Shown here: positions 8,890 to 17,837 of the stretch, one piece after another | How the letters are laid out: every line of letters begins with the position of its first letter | Position numbering within the stretch: the stretch's first letter is position 1 | Assembly: GCF_035573695.1 (NCBI RefSeq) | Contig: NZ_CP121694.1 | Coordinates: 1,712,501-1,776,500 of the forward strand | Length of the DNA: 64,000 bases | Direction of reading: 5' to 3' | Origin: Metallumcola ferriviriculae | GTDB taxonomy: Bacteria > Bacillota > JADQBR01 | The notes under the pieces: generated by a model | What the model saw: the letters and a program-made list of their open reading frames with translations, nothing else | Told to the model about the DNA's origin: nothing | Databases searched by the model: none | Made by a program: the position numbers and the translations under genes

Positions 8890-8930
8890 AAAACGTACCC
8901 AGCCGTCTTCGGTTGGGTACGTTTTGCTTT
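8890..8930 (+). terminator. Terminator after the coiled-coil gene
   Basis: AAAACGTACCCA (8890-8901) pairs with TGGGTACGTTTT (8914-8925); the stem continues inward with GCCG/CGGT around a TCTT loop, then GCTTTT follows. Confidence 0.85.
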
Positions 8931-9094
8931 TGCCCACCATGCCTGCCGGGCCGATGGGGATGTCTGTCTTTGCGCAGCGGGATTTGGCGGCAGCCATCCC
9001 TCTTACGCCTGTAAAAAATGGAAGATACTCTCGTGGAACATCGTAAGAGCATTAGCGTCTAACAGAGTAAACAAGCCCAAAGGAGGTAGCAGAT

Positions 9095-10228
9095 TTGAAA
9101 AAAACATTTGTACTTATGTTGACGGTAATGTTTCTTGTAGCAGCGTTTAGTGGCAGCGCTTTGGCCATGGCGGAGGTAGCACCGCTGCCCGAGGGGGATG
9201 GTGCAGATGCATATACTTCCGGTTTTGCACCGGAGCCGCAGACGGAATTTGAACATGAAAAAGAATATCATCAAAGGGCGGTTGAGTTCCTGGCGGAAAA
9301 ATATCAAATGGCGCCGGAAGACATTCAATTGTTACCGGGGAGAGTAGAAAAGTTAGAACATATGGGACGTAGTTTCTGGGGAACAAACTTCCATTTTGGC
9401 ACCAAGGATAAAAGTGAATTTGGCGGTGTTTACATTGACCTGGATAGTGAGAAAATCTACCTAAGAGATGAAGTGGATAGTTTATTTAAGCAGGAACAGG
9501 AGAAAATCAGGGAAGAATATGAACAGCTGCAGAAAGAAGCTGGCAAAATAGAAGTTGAACTTTATCGCCAGATGCAAAAGATGCCTGATGATGAAAAACT
9601 TTTAACCAGTACTATCCCCACTTACCAGCCCGATGAAGAACTATTGGCAGAGATAGAGCAGCTGCAGCAGGAATACGCGGATGTGGCGGAACTTGTGGAT
9701 GATGAAAATAACGTCATTGCTTCCAACCGCAAGGATGATGTGCCGTTTGACCAGGAAAGAATGCGGCAGTATTTAGAGAAACTGATTGAACTGAAGCAAA
9801 AAGGCTATCAGCAGGCATTAGAAAATGTTAGCCAGTTCATGGAAGATAACGCTATTGAATACGAGGCCAAGGAAGGTTACCGTGAACCGCGGGTAGAGGC
9901 TAAGCTGGGCAAAGGTGAGATTGAAGCATTGGCGGACAAGGACTTCGTCGGCTCCATTCGCCGGGAAGTGATTTATACAATCATGGAGACCGGTGCAGCG
10001 GCGGATAGCGCCGCCGGTGGTGTGGATGTGGCACAGGGCCAGCCGGAAATTGATAAGAGTACCGCGACGGAGAATGATGCAGGTCAAACCACTGCCAGGG
10101 AGGACGAAAGTGCAGACGCTGACAGCAGTGATAACCAAGATGCTTCCAAGGGCAGCGGTAGCATGCCGTTTATCGCCGGCGGTGTAGTATTGTTGGGTGG
10201 ACTTGCCTTCTTTTTGAAAAAGAAATAA
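9095..10228 (+). CDS. Secreted, C-terminally membrane-anchored protein of unknown function
   Basis: A 377-residue protein starting at a TTG behind AAAGGAGGT. A signal peptide (MKKTFVLMLTVMFLVAAFSG, cleaved near ALA-MA) is followed by an extracellular region with a PepSY-like stretch (YQMAPEDIQLLPGRVEKL), two Glu/Gln-rich coiled-coil segments and a low-complexity acidic linker. It ends in one hydrophobic helix and a KKK tail (MPFIAGGVVLLGGLAFFLKKK spans the anchor). No LPXTG signal is seen. The last 88 codons and the following 300 bp are duplicated at 27597-28164, and a relic lies near 46255-46320, so this gene marks the left edge of the accessory island. Its function is not recognised. Confidence 0.8.
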   Translation: MKKTFVLMLTVMFLVAAFSGSALAMAEVAPLPEGDGADAYTSGFAPEPQTEFEHEKEYHQRAVEFLAEKYQMAPEDIQLLPGRVEKLEHMGRSFWGTNFHFGTKDKSEFGGVYIDLDSEKIYLRDEVDSLFKQEQEKIREEYEQLQKEAGKIEVELYRQMQKMPDDEKLLTSTIPTYQPDEELLAEIEQLQQEYADVAELVDDENNVIASNRKDDVPFDQERMRQYLEKLIELKQKGYQQALENVSQFMEDNAIEYEAKEGYREPRVEAKLGKGEIEALADKDFVGSIRREVIYTIMETGAAADSAAGGVDVAQGQPEIDKSTATENDAGQTTAREDESADADSSDNQDASKGSGSMPFIAGGVVLLGGLAFFLKKK

Positions 10229-10529
10229 ATTGAAAAACCCATCGATAATCTATGCGCTTAGTATCAAGTATGCTTCCATCCATGTACGGAACGGTTAAAT
10301 GGCGTATGTTGGATGCAACGTGTAGATAAGAAGTAGAAAAAGAAAAGCCTTAGAAATAGGGTAAATTGCCACCTGCTACAGAACTGTGAGCGGGTGGTTT
10401 TTTGTTTTTTTGAGCGAGTCAAGTACGTTGTAAAGTGACATGGGGGGAGGAGTCAAGCAGATTAGTATTAAGGGAAAAAGGTATTTTTACTTTGAGGAAA
10501 CAGGGCTACTGTACGAAATATAGAAGTGC
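9963..10529 (+). repeat. Left-flank direct repeat, copy L1 (original)
   Basis: About 567 bp nearly identical to 27597-28164. It covers the 3' end of the 9095 gene, the intergenic region and its terminator, and ends at TATAGAAGTGC. The two copies diverge sharply after that point. L1 is taken as the original because it contains the end of the intact gene. Unit L1 precedes the toxin/type I island, unit L2 precedes BREX. Together with genes flanking it, this explains the 10229-10601 stretch, which has no gene. Confidence 0.93.
10369..10405 (+). terminator. Terminator after the 9095 gene (within L1)
   Basis: CCACCTGCT (10369-10377) pairs with AGCGGGTGG (10389-10397), one G-U pair, followed by TTTTTTG and more T. 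It is repeated at 28003-28038. Confidence 0.88.
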
Positions 10530-10601
10530 CAAAGTTTCTTTTTCCTCAAATTAGTGCATAATATAGAGTGTATTGAATTTGCTAAACGGAGGTGGTACAA
10601 T

Positions 10602-10835
10602 ATGGGTAAGGGAGAAAAGGCTTGCAAAAATAAGGGGGAGAAAAATATGCAAGCATTAGCAAAAAAAACGAGAGATTCTTTTACAGATTTTCTAGCTAAA
10701 AACAGAGCCAAAATAATTCGTACAACTGAAGCAAATTCAGCTAAAACTAAAAAGGGTATCATCACTCTGTCTAAAGAAGACTCTTGGAGAAATGAGAATG
10801 AATGGGACGAGATTTATAAAGATTCTCGTAAATAA
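10602..10835 (+). CDS. Probable antitoxin of the PemK/MazF module
   Basis: A small basic protein of 77 residues directly upstream of a PemK/MazF toxin gene, separated by 3 bp. The start at 10602 has an excellent GGAGGTGG; an internal ATG at 10647 with GGGGGAG would give 62 residues. No family is recognised with certainty. The C-terminal half (TKKGIITLSKEDSWRNENEW) is acidic and probably wraps the toxin, as MazE-type tails do. Position immediately before the toxin is the main argument. It is the first gene after the L1 repeat boundary at 10529. Confidence 0.6.
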   Translation: MGKGEKACKNKGEKNMQALAKKTRDSFTDFLAKNRAKIIRTTEANSAKTKKGIITLSKEDSWRNENEWDEIYKDSRK

Positions 10836-10838
10836 ATT

Positions 10839-11174
10839 ATGATAATTGCTCCAGGTGAAGTATGGTTCGCAAAATTTCCTCTTGAAGAAGATACTACGCA
10901 ATTTCTTCCTAGACCAGTAGTTGTATTAGATGTTGAAACCTTAGAGGTTCTCTCAGTAAAGGTGACTAAAGCTGACCCAAGGGATAACGATGATTACGAT
11001 ACCCCCATAGTTTTTTGGCAACAAGCCCATCTTCGATATAAATCTACAGCAAGGGTGTCAAAAACCATGCTGCTAGACAAAACTCAATTTGACTTTAAAA
11101 TAGGAAGCTTACATCCTGACGATTTCGTTGAAATACAGAATAAGTTCATGAAATTCATTAGTGATACAGAATAA
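10839..11174 (+). CDS. PemK/MazF-family toxin (mRNA interferase type)
   Basis: A 111-residue protein with the PemK/MazF-like SH3-barrel start: PGEVWFAKFPLEED followed by FLPRPVVVLD, then a second-half KVTKADPRDNDDYDTPI. In the family this fold cleaves mRNA, and the conserved Arg after the first strand (here RPVVVL) is part of the active site. It pairs with the small gene upstream as a type II toxin-antitoxin module. The sequence is divergent from classical MazF, so RNase activity is likely but unproven. A terminator hairpin follows at 11354. Confidence 0.72.
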   Translation: MIIAPGEVWFAKFPLEEDTTQFLPRPVVVLDVETLEVLSVKVTKADPRDNDDYDTPIVFWQQAHLRYKSTARVSKTMLLDKTQFDFKIGSLHPDDFVEIQNKFMKFISDTE

Positions 11175-11353
11175 TGATGTGCTCCTTAGATGAAGGAGCT
11201 AAAGTTTATAGAAAAATTTATGAGAGCAAAGGAAATCGGAGAGTTTTGAACCAGAATTCCTTAACGGCCTTTTTAAACCTAATTTAATAAACAACTTTTA
11301 ATTTTCCAAGCGCCCTTCTATTTAAAAAATGCAGAAGATCGTAATAGACCAGT

Positions 11354-11382
11354 GCACCCTGTTTAGGGTGCTTCATTATTTT
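11354..11382 (+). terminator. Hairpin between the toxin module and the type I operon
   Basis: GCACCCT (11354-11360), loop GTTT, AGGGTGC (11365-11371), then a T-rich stretch. The rest of 11175-11469 shows only the promoter described next. Confidence 0.65.
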
Positions 11383-11404
11383 CATGTATATTAAAAGTTT
11401 AGTA

Positions 11405-11434
11405 TTGACATACTAAAAATAAAGAAAGTATAAT
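11405..11434 (+). promoter_or_regulatory. Promoter of the type I restriction operon
   Basis: TTGACA (11405-11410) and TATAAT (11429-11434) with an 18-bp spacer, both perfect sigma-A consensus boxes, 36 bp before the first gene at 11470. Confidence 0.85.
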
Positions 11435-11469
11435 TAAACTGTCCAATAAGTACAGGAAGGGGGCCTAAA

Positions 11470-13053
11470 ATGTACAAGAATATTGATCTAGCTTTAAATG
11501 TCCTATATCAAAGGCAGCTATCTTCCAGAGAGCAGTTACTGAAAGAAATGCTTCGTGTAAAAATGACGTTGCTGGAGCTTGAAAAAGAATCGAAAATTAT
11601 GGGCGACAAAGACAAGCTTTTTCAGCTCATGAAGAAAACTACCGAAGATGAATTAGGCTTCTTCCCGGCAGATAGAGATGATTTTTGGGTTATCTTTGAA
11701 GCGTTAAAAGACATAGATCTCGTTGATTTTACCCTTGAGATTTATAGGAATGACCGAATGGGTACAGTCATTTCACCAATATACTTAAGCTCATATATTA
11801 CTGATAGAATAGAGAGCCTGCAGCCGAAGAAAATTCTTATAACCGAAGCAGAAAAACATTTATCTGGTCTTAAAGAAATGATCAGGCGCTTGCAAGATTC
11901 CGAGATATCATTAACAACTCAGCTAAAACCAATGCACATCTTGCTGCAGTTGGCTTTTGGTAAGTATAAGAATGTCAAAATCCGATTTGAGTCTATCTAT
12001 ACAGGATCTCTGAAGGATGAAAAATATGATTATATATACTCGCTGCCGACCTTTGGACATAAACCGGATGAGGTAGGCAAAACGTTTTTGACAAGGGAAA
12101 GCGATGGTATCGCTGTAGAAAATATGCTGGGACACCTTGATGATAAAGCCACCCTGGATATCATCCTTCCAGCCAAAATCACCTTTGCCGGTTTGGGCTA
12201 TGAGAAACTAAGGTCATATATCACAGAACACTTTCAAGTGGAGAGTATTTATATTTTACCTGATGTAACATTTAGACCGGCAACGGCTATTAAAACCTAT
12301 TTGTTCGCAATTACAGCAAAAAGCAAGGCAAATATTGAAATCGGAACATTGAAACTTAATAAAAAAGATTTTGAGATAAGAGATAAAAGGGAAATATCTA
12401 CAAAAGAGTTTCTGTCTTATAAGGATTGGCGTATTGAGCTATTATTGGCAGATGACGATGAGAACATTCAAAGGTTCAAAAGTTCTAATGTCCAAAAAGT
12501 GAAGCTGAAAGATGTGGCCGAGGTGTTCAGAGGAAAGTCCATCCTGAAAAAGGACACTTCTCTTGGCAGCATATCTATCCTCAATATCTCCAATATCGAG
12601 GAGGGTGAGATTAACTATTCAGGCATGGACACCATTGATGAAGAAGAGCGAAAAGTTAAGCGGTATGAGCTGTATACCGGCGATGTGGTCCTCTCATGCA
12701 GAGGAACTGCCATAAAATCTGCCGTATTTGAAGCCCGGGATAAAACGATCATTGTATCGGCAAATCTGATTGTGATCCGGCCAAAGGAAAAGGTCAAAGG
12801 GGAGTATATCAAGATCTTTTTTGAAAGTCCCATAGGAGTGGCCATCATTAAAAGCTTGCAGAGGGGCACCACCATTATGAATATCAACCACGCTGATATC
12901 ATGGAAATGGAGATTCCATTACTACCTATTAGCAAACAGCAGGAAATGATGGATAGATATCACGAAGAACTAAGTATATACAAAGATACCATCAAAACAG
13001 CAGAAAAACGATGGATGCAAATAAAGGACAGTATTTATAAAGATCTAATATAG
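11470..13053 (+). CDS. Degenerate N6-methylase domain fused to an HsdS-type recognition domain
   Basis: A 527-residue protein heading the type I operon. Residues about 150-310 align in order with the second half of Hsd[12 protein letters not shown] stands where HsdM has [30 protein letters not shown] where HsdM has the VLANGSM block, and [23 protein letters not shown] where it has [20 protein letters not shown]. The NPPF catalytic motif is replaced (SLPTF near residue 190) and no DPxxGSGG SAM-binding loop is visible. From about residue 343 to the end it is a type I specificity (TRD) domain, closing with [17 protein letters not shown]. It should therefore bind DNA but not methylate it. GGGGGCC lies before the ATG. 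A role as alternative specificity or regulatory subunit is inferred. Confidence 0.72.
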   Translation: MYKNIDLALNVLYQRQLSSREQLLKEMLRVKMTLLELEKESKIMGDKDKLFQLMKKTTEDELGFFPADRDDFWVIFEALKDIDLVDFTLEIYRNDRMGTVISPIYLSSYITDRIESLQPKKILITEAEKHLSGLKEMIRRLQDSEISLTTQLKPMHILLQLAFGKYKNVKIRFESIYTGSLKDEKYDYIYSLPTFGHKPDEVGKTFLTRESDGIAVENMLGHLDDKATLDIILPAKITFAGLGYEKLRSYITEHFQVESIYILPDVTFRPATAIKTYLFAITAKSKANIEIGTLKLNKKDFEIRDKREISTKEFLSYKDWRIELLLADDDENIQRFKSSNVQKVKLKDVAEVFRGKSILKKDTSLGSISILNISNIEEGEINYSGMDTIDEEERKVKRYELYTGDVVLSCRGTAIKSAVFEARDKTIIVSANLIVIRPKEKVKGEYIKIFFESPIGVAIIKSLQRGTTIMNINHADIMEMEIPLLPISKQQEMMDRYHEELSIYKDTIKTAEKRWMQIKDSIYKDLI

Positions 13054-13066
13054 GGGGGGCATAACT

Positions 13067-14623
13067 ATGGCTATAAATTTAGAGTTTGAAAACAAATTAT
13101 GGGAAATGGCAGATAAATTGAGAGGTAACATTCAGCCTTCGGATTATAAGGACGTGGTCCTTGGTCTCATTTTTTTAAAATATATCTCCGACAGCTTTGA
13201 AGAAAAATACAACGAATTGGTGGCAGAGGGCGATGGTTTTGAAGAAGACAGAGATGCTTATGTAGAGGATAATGTTTTCTTTGTGCCACCTAGTGCCAGA
13301 TGGGACTTTATCAAAAAAAGCGCCAAACAAAATACCATCGGACAAATTATCGATGAAGCGATGATTGTCATTGAGCGAGAGAATAAAAGCTTAAAAGGGG
13401 TACTGCCCAAAAATTATGCCAGACCGGAACTGGATAAAACGAAACTCGGTGAACTTATTGATTTATTCTCATTTAACCTTGGCAATAAAGAGGCTAAGGC
13501 ACAGGATATTTTGGGCAGGGTTTACGAATACTTTTTGGGTAAGTTTGGTTCCAGTGAAGGGGAATTCTATACCCCGCCTACTATCGTTAAGCTCCTGGTC
13601 GGCATGATTGAGCCTTATAAAGGCAGAGTATACGACCCCTGCTGCGGATCCGGCGGCATGTTTGTACAGTCAGCAAGATTTGTTGAAGAACACCAAGGAA
13701 GGAAAGACGATATTTATATCTACGGTCAGGAATATACTTCTAACACTTGGAGACTTTGCAAAATGAATCTTGCCATTCGGGGGATTGACGGAAACCTGGG
13801 TGGAAGAGATGCGGATACCTTTGGTAACGACCTACATAAAAACCTTAGGGCCGATTATATTTTAGCCAATCCACCGTTTAACGTGAGTGATTATACTTTG
13901 ATACAAGACGACTCCCGTTGGAAGTACGGAATACCACCAAAAAATAATGCCAACTACGCTTGGATAGAGCATATTATCAGTAAGCTTTCACCTAAGGGTG
14001 TAGCAGGTTTTGTACTGGCCAATGGTTCCATGAGTACAGCCACCAAGGCGGAAGCTGAGATTAGAAAAAACATTATCGAAGCAGGGCTGGTGGACTGTAT
14101 TATCACCATGCCGCCTAATCTTTTTTATAATGTAACCATTCCCGTTTGCCTTTGGTTTATTTCTAAAAATAGAGATAACAGAAAAGATAAAATCCTCTTT
14201 ATTGATGCCCGTAAAATGGGAACCATGGTAACCCGTAAACACCGAGAGCTTTCCGATGAGGAAATTAAGCAAATTTATGATACATACCATAATTGGAGAG
14301 ATATGAATTCTGTAAACAGTCAACTATTAGCTGCTGAAAAAGCGGATTTGTATGAAGTGAAAAAGTCAAAGGAGAAAAAAATTAGTGATTATAAAGATAT
14401 CCAAGGTTTTTGTAAATCTGCAAGTATTGAAGAAGCCAGAGGCCATGACTACATCCTAACCCCTGGTAGATATGTAGGAATAGAAGAAGCGGAAGACGAC
14501 GGTGAGCCCTTTGATAAAAAGATGATAAGGCTGACAGAAGAGCTTTCTGAAATGTTTGCCAAATCCCATAAGCTGGAGGAAGAAATCAAGCAGCGATTGG
14601 GGGCGATTGGCTATGAGATCTGA
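13067..14623 (+). CDS. hsdM: Type I restriction-modification methylase subunit HsdM
   Basis: A 518-residue N6-adenine DNA methyltransferase subunit. The N-terminal helical domain ([18 protein letters not shown]) is followed by the SAM-binding motif [11 protein letters not shown] near residue 188 and the catalytic ANPPFN near residue 266, both intact, then the conserved [14 protein letters not shown] block. With HsdS it methylates the recognition site, and with HsdR it forms the restriction complex. It starts 13 bp after the degenerate methylase gene behind a GGGGGG run. Its last 11 codons overlap the rhuM start, and its final 83 bp are repeated just before hsdS. Confidence 0.95.
   Translation: MAINLEFENKLWEMADKLRGNIQPSDYKDVVLGLIFLKYISDSFEEKYNELVAEGDGFEEDRDAYVEDNVFFVPPSARWDFIKKSAKQNTIGQIIDEAMIVIERENKSLKGVLPKNYARPELDKTKLGELIDLFSFNLGNKEAKAQDILGRVYEYFLGKFGSSEGEFYTPPTIVKLLVGMIEPYKGRVYDPCCGSGGMFVQSARFVEEHQGRKDDIYIYGQEYTSNTWRLCKMNLAIRGIDGNLGGRDADTFGNDLHKNLRADYILANPPFNVSDYTLIQDDSRWKYGIPPKNNANYAWIEHIISKLSPKGVAGFVLANGSMSTATKAEAEIRKNIIEAGLVDCIITMPPNLFYNVTIPVCLWFISKNRDNRKDKILFIDARKMGTMVTRKHRELSDEEIKQIYDTYHNWRDMNSVNSQLLAAEKADLYEVKKSKEKKISDYKDIQGFCKSASIEEARGHDYILTPGRYVGIEEAEDDGEPFDKKMIRLTEELSEMFAKSHKLEEEIKQRLGAIGYEI
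14541..14623 (+). repeat. hsdM 3'-end repeat, left copy
   Basis: The last 83 bp of hsdM, imperfectly repeated at 15645-15727. Shared blocks include ATGTTTGCCAAATCCCA and GGGGGCGATTGG. The two copies bracket rhuM. Confidence 0.85.
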
Positions 14624-15626
14624 AAACAAATCTGAAATCTTGATGTATCAAACGGAAGATGGGTCGACTAAAATTAGCGTAACCATAGAACAAGAAACGG
14701 TTTGGCTATCATTAAATGATATGGCTGAACTTTTTCAGAGAGATAAGTCCGGTATTTCACGTCATATAAAAAACATCTATGATGAAGGTGAGCTGCAAGA
14801 GAAAGGAACTATTGCATATTTTGCAACAGTTCAAAATGAAGGTAGTAGAAGCGTCGAAAGGAATGTCGCTTATTATAATCTGGATGTTATTATCTCTGTC
14901 GGTTATCGAGTGAAGTCTCATAGAGGTACTCAGTTTAGGATTTGGGCTCTGCAGATATTAAAGGAATACATTATTAAAGGTTTTGCAATGAATGATGACC
15001 TGCTAAAAAAAGCAGGCGGCGGCAATTATTTCAAAGAATTGCTGGAACGTATTAGAGATATTCGTTCCAGTGAAAAAGTATTTTACAGACAAGTGCTAGA
15101 TATTTATGCCACAAGTATAGATTATGATCCAAATGATGAAAGTTCAAAACTTTTCTTTAAAACTGTACAGAATAAGATGCATTATGCAGCCCATGGACAT
15201 ACAGCAGCAGAAATAATCTATCTGAGAGCAACTGCTGAGGAGACTTTCATGGGTATGACTGCATTTGAGGGGGAAAAGCCGAAGAAATCAGATGCATCTA
15301 TCGCCAAAAATTATTTAAAAGAAGAGGAAATTAATATTTTAAACAGGCTTGTTACAGCCTATCTAGAATTCGCAGAGCTGCAGGCAATCCGACAAAAACC
15401 CATGTATATGAAAGACTGGATTACAAGGTTAGATGATTTTATCAGAATGAGTGGCAGCGAATTATTACAAAATGCGGGTAGAATCAGTCATGAACAGGCT
15501 AAAATAAAAGCCGAACTGGAATATGAAAAATATTGGGAGCAAACCAAAGATGAGCTGTCAAAAGTAGAAAAAGATTTCCTCAAAGGTATAAAAGAAGCTC
15601 AGAAAAAGCTGGAAAAAAAGCGGTGA
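14613..15626 (+). CDS. RhuM family protein
   Basis: A 337-residue member of the RhuM (COG3943) family, named after a Salmonella pathogenicity-island gene and very often embedded in type I restriction loci; its biochemical role is not established. The N-terminal part ([22 protein letters not shown]) looks like a Bro-N/KilA-type DNA-binding helix-turn-helix. Conserved blocks [28 protein letters not shown] and [20 protein letters not shown] follow. The ATG at 14613 overlaps the end of hsdM. A coiled-coil tail ends in KKLEKKR. The gene is bracketed by hsdM 3'-end repeats, so it behaves as a separable cassette. A broken copy lies at 46379-46602. Confidence 0.85.
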   Translation: MRSENKSEILMYQTEDGSTKISVTIEQETVWLSLNDMAELFQRDKSGISRHIKNIYDEGELQEKGTIAYFATVQNEGSRSVERNVAYYNLDVIISVGYRVKSHRGTQFRIWALQILKEYIIKGFAMNDDLLKKAGGGNYFKELLERIRDIRSSEKVFYRQVLDIYATSIDYDPNDESSKLFFKTVQNKMHYAAHGHTAAEIIYLRATAEETFMGMTAFEGEKPKKSDASIAKNYLKEEEINILNRLVTAYLEFAELQAIRQKPMYMKDWITRLDDFIRMSGSELLQNAGRISHEQAKIKAELEYEKYWEQTKDELSKVEKDFLKGIKEAQKKLEKKR

Positions 15627-15644
15627 GGGGTATGGTTAATAGAG

Positions 15645-15727
15645 AGTGTTCCGAGATGTTTGCCAAATCCCAAAAACTAGAGGAGGAAATCACGCGGAGA
15701 TGGGGGGCGATTGGGTATGAGGTCTAG
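15645..15727 (+). repeat. hsdM 3'-end repeat, right copy
   Basis: Imperfect copy of 14541-14623 carrying a second, non-translated hsdM tail ending in TAG. It supplies the original hsdM/hsdS overlap, with the hsdS ATG at 15717 in the same context as the rhuM ATG. Confidence 0.85.
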
Positions 15728-16955
15728 TGAATGGAGAGAGGTTAAGCTCGGAGAAGCAGCAATTGAAATAATAGATGGTGATAGAGGAAAAAATTATCCA
15801 AATGGTTCTGATTTTAGTAATAAAGGATATTGTCTTTTTCTAAACGCTAAAAATGTAACATCAGCTGGATTTGCTTTTGATGAAACACAGTTTATCACAA
15901 AAGAAAAAGATGAACTGTTGCGAAAAGGTAAGTTAATAAGAAAAGATATAGTTATGACAACAAGGGGCACGGTCGGGAATGTTGCTTATTATAAACATGA
16001 TATTCCTTATGAATACATGCGAATTAATTCCGGAATGGTTATATTGAGATGTGATGAAAGTAAGATTTATCCAAAGTATGGATATTGGTTACTTAAATCA
16101 CCAATTATCCAAGATCAGATTTTGGCAATTAGAACAGGAAGTGCACAACCCCAATTACCAATATCTATTATGCGTAATTTGGAGTTTTTGCTTCCTTCAA
16201 TTAAGGAACAAAAAGCCATCGCAGACACCCTCTCCTGCCTTGACGACAAAATTGAACTCAACAATAAGATTAACAAAACCCTTGAGGAAGTGGCACAGGC
16301 GATATTCAAAAGCTGGTTTGTGGATTTTGAGCCGTTTAAGGATGGAGAGTTTGAAGATAGTGAGTTAGGCAGGATTCCTAAGGGGTGGAGAGTCGGAACT
16401 TTGGGTGATATTGCAAGTATCACAATGGGACAATCCCCAAAGGGTAGCAGTTATAATGAAAACAATGATGGTACAGTATTTTATCAAGGTAGGACAGATT
16501 TTGGTAAAAGGTTTCCAACAATTCGGTTGTATACAACAGAAGCGAAAAGAATGGCTCACAGAGGGGATATTTTATTAAGTGTAAGAGCTCCTGTTGGAGA
16601 TATTAATGTTGCAATCGAGGATTGTTGTATAGGTCGTGGCTTGGCATCATTAAGAAGCAAGAACGAATGCAACTCCTATTTGTTGTATCAATTAATAAAT
16701 CTAAAGGATGGCTTTAATGTCTATAATGGTGAAGGAACAGTATTTGGTTCGATTAATAAGGATACTTTGAATGATATTCGAGTAATAATTCCACCAAATG
16801 ATATTATCCAAAAATTTCAAAATAGCTATGGAAGATTTGATGTTATGTTTGAGAATAATTCAATACAGATAAGAACACTTACTGCAATCCGTGATTCTCT
16901 ATTGCCAGAACTCATGTCCGGTAAAATCCGAGTTCCAATTGAGGAGGTGGAGTGA
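15717..16955 (+). CDS. hsdS: Type I restriction-modification specificity subunit HsdS
   Basis: A 412-residue specificity subunit with two target-recognition domains, each reading one half of a bipartite DNA site. TRD1 covers about residues 1-160. The central conserved helix contains LPSIKEQKAIADTLSCLDDK and IELNNKINKTLEEVAQAIFK, ending in FKSWFVDFEPF. TRD2 begins at LGRIPKGWRVGTLGDIASIT, and the protein ends LLPELMSGKIRV. The start ATG at 15717 corresponds to the rhuM start in the repeated hsdM end; a TTG at 15711 is possible. The stop is directly followed by the KilA-N gene. Confidence 0.92.
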   Translation: MRSSEWREVKLGEAAIEIIDGDRGKNYPNGSDFSNKGYCLFLNAKNVTSAGFAFDETQFITKEKDELLRKGKLIRKDIVMTTRGTVGNVAYYKHDIPYEYMRINSGMVILRCDESKIYPKYGYWLLKSPIIQDQILAIRTGSAQPQLPISIMRNLEFLLPSIKEQKAIADTLSCLDDKIELNNKINKTLEEVAQAIFKSWFVDFEPFKDGEFEDSELGRIPKGWRVGTLGDIASITMGQSPKGSSYNENNDGTVFYQGRTDFGKRFPTIRLYTTEAKRMAHRGDILLSVRAPVGDINVAIEDCCIGRGLASLRSKNECNSYLLYQLINLKDGFNVYNGEGTVFGSINKDTLNDIRVIIPPNDIIQKFQNSYGRFDVMFENNSIQIRTLTAIRDSLLPELMSGKIRVPIEEVE

Positions 16956-17837
16956 GTGCCTAAGGATAAAATTTTCAAGGCCACTATTAATGCGAAAGGC
17001 AAGGAAATTGCTATTTTCTCAACAGGTAATGATGATGATTATATCAGCCTGACTGATATAGCAAAATATAAGAGTAATGAGCCTAATGATGTTATTCGCA
17101 ACTGGATTAGGAGTAAGGATACTATTGAATTTTTAGGTTTATGGGAGCAAATAAATAATCCAAATTTTAAACCCATCGAATTCGACGGGTTTAAAAATGA
17201 AGCAGGTAGAAACTCCTTTGTCTTGTCTCCGCAAAAATGGATAGAAACAACAAATGCCAGTGGTATAATCTCAAAATCAGGTCGTTATGGTGGTACTTAT
17301 GCCCATAAAGATATAGCTTTTGAATTTGCATCATGGGTATCTCCGGAATTTAAGCTATATATCATTAAAGACTACCAACGTTTAAAGACTGATGAAAATA
17401 GTAAATTATCCCTTGAATGGAATGTTAATCGGGTCCTTGCCAAGATTAATTATAAAATACATACCGATGCTATAAAGGAAACTTTAGTTTCAAATAATTT
17501 GACAGCTCAACAGATAGGAATAACCTATGCTAGTGAAGCAGATGTTTTAAATGTTGCTTTGTTTGGAAAGACAGCTAAAGAATGGCGAGATGAAAATTCA
17601 GAATTGAAAGGCAATATCAGAGATTATGCCACAATAGAACAGCTAATTGTAATGGTCAATTTAGAAAATATGAATGCTAATTTTATTCGACAAGGTTTAG
17701 CACAACATGAGAGGTTACTTGAACTTAATAAAATAGCAAGAACACAGCTAAAGTCATTGTTAAATAATAAGACTGTTAAAAAACTAGGCGATTTAAAACC
17801 TAAAATTACAGGTGGTGCAATAAATGGCAAGGAGTAA
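16956..17837 (+). CDS. KilA-N domain protein
   Basis: A 293-residue protein with an N-terminal KilA-N DNA-binding domain of phage and large DNA virus type: [19 protein letters not shown], then [18 protein letters not shown], then [20 protein letters not shown] and [13 protein letters not shown]. The C-terminal part is helical and unassigned. It starts at GTG 16956, immediately after the hsdS stop with GAGGAGGTGG, and its end overlaps hsdR by 14 bp, so it is translationally coupled between hsdS and hsdR. Such genes are found in type I loci, but their part in restriction or its control is not known. Confidence 0.82.
   Translation: MPKDKIFKATINAKGKEIAIFSTGNDDDYISLTDIAKYKSNEPNDVIRNWIRSKDTIEFLGLWEQINNPNFKPIEFDGFKNEAGRNSFVLSPQKWIETTNASGIISKSGRYGGTYAHKDIAFEFASWVSPEFKLYIIKDYQRLKTDENSKLSLEWNVNRVLAKINYKIHTDAIKETLVSNNLTAQQIGITYASEADVLNVALFGKTAKEWRDENSELKGNIRDYATIEQLIVMVNLENMNANFIRQGLAQHERLLELNKIARTQLKSLLNNKTVKKLGDLKPKITGGAINGKE

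Noticed and set aside
8938-9045. A 36-codon frame and an inverted repeat (GGGATG/CATCCC) before the 9095 gene, considered as a small gene or riboswitch
   Set aside because: No ribosome site precedes the frame, and the fold does not match a riboswitch class I know.
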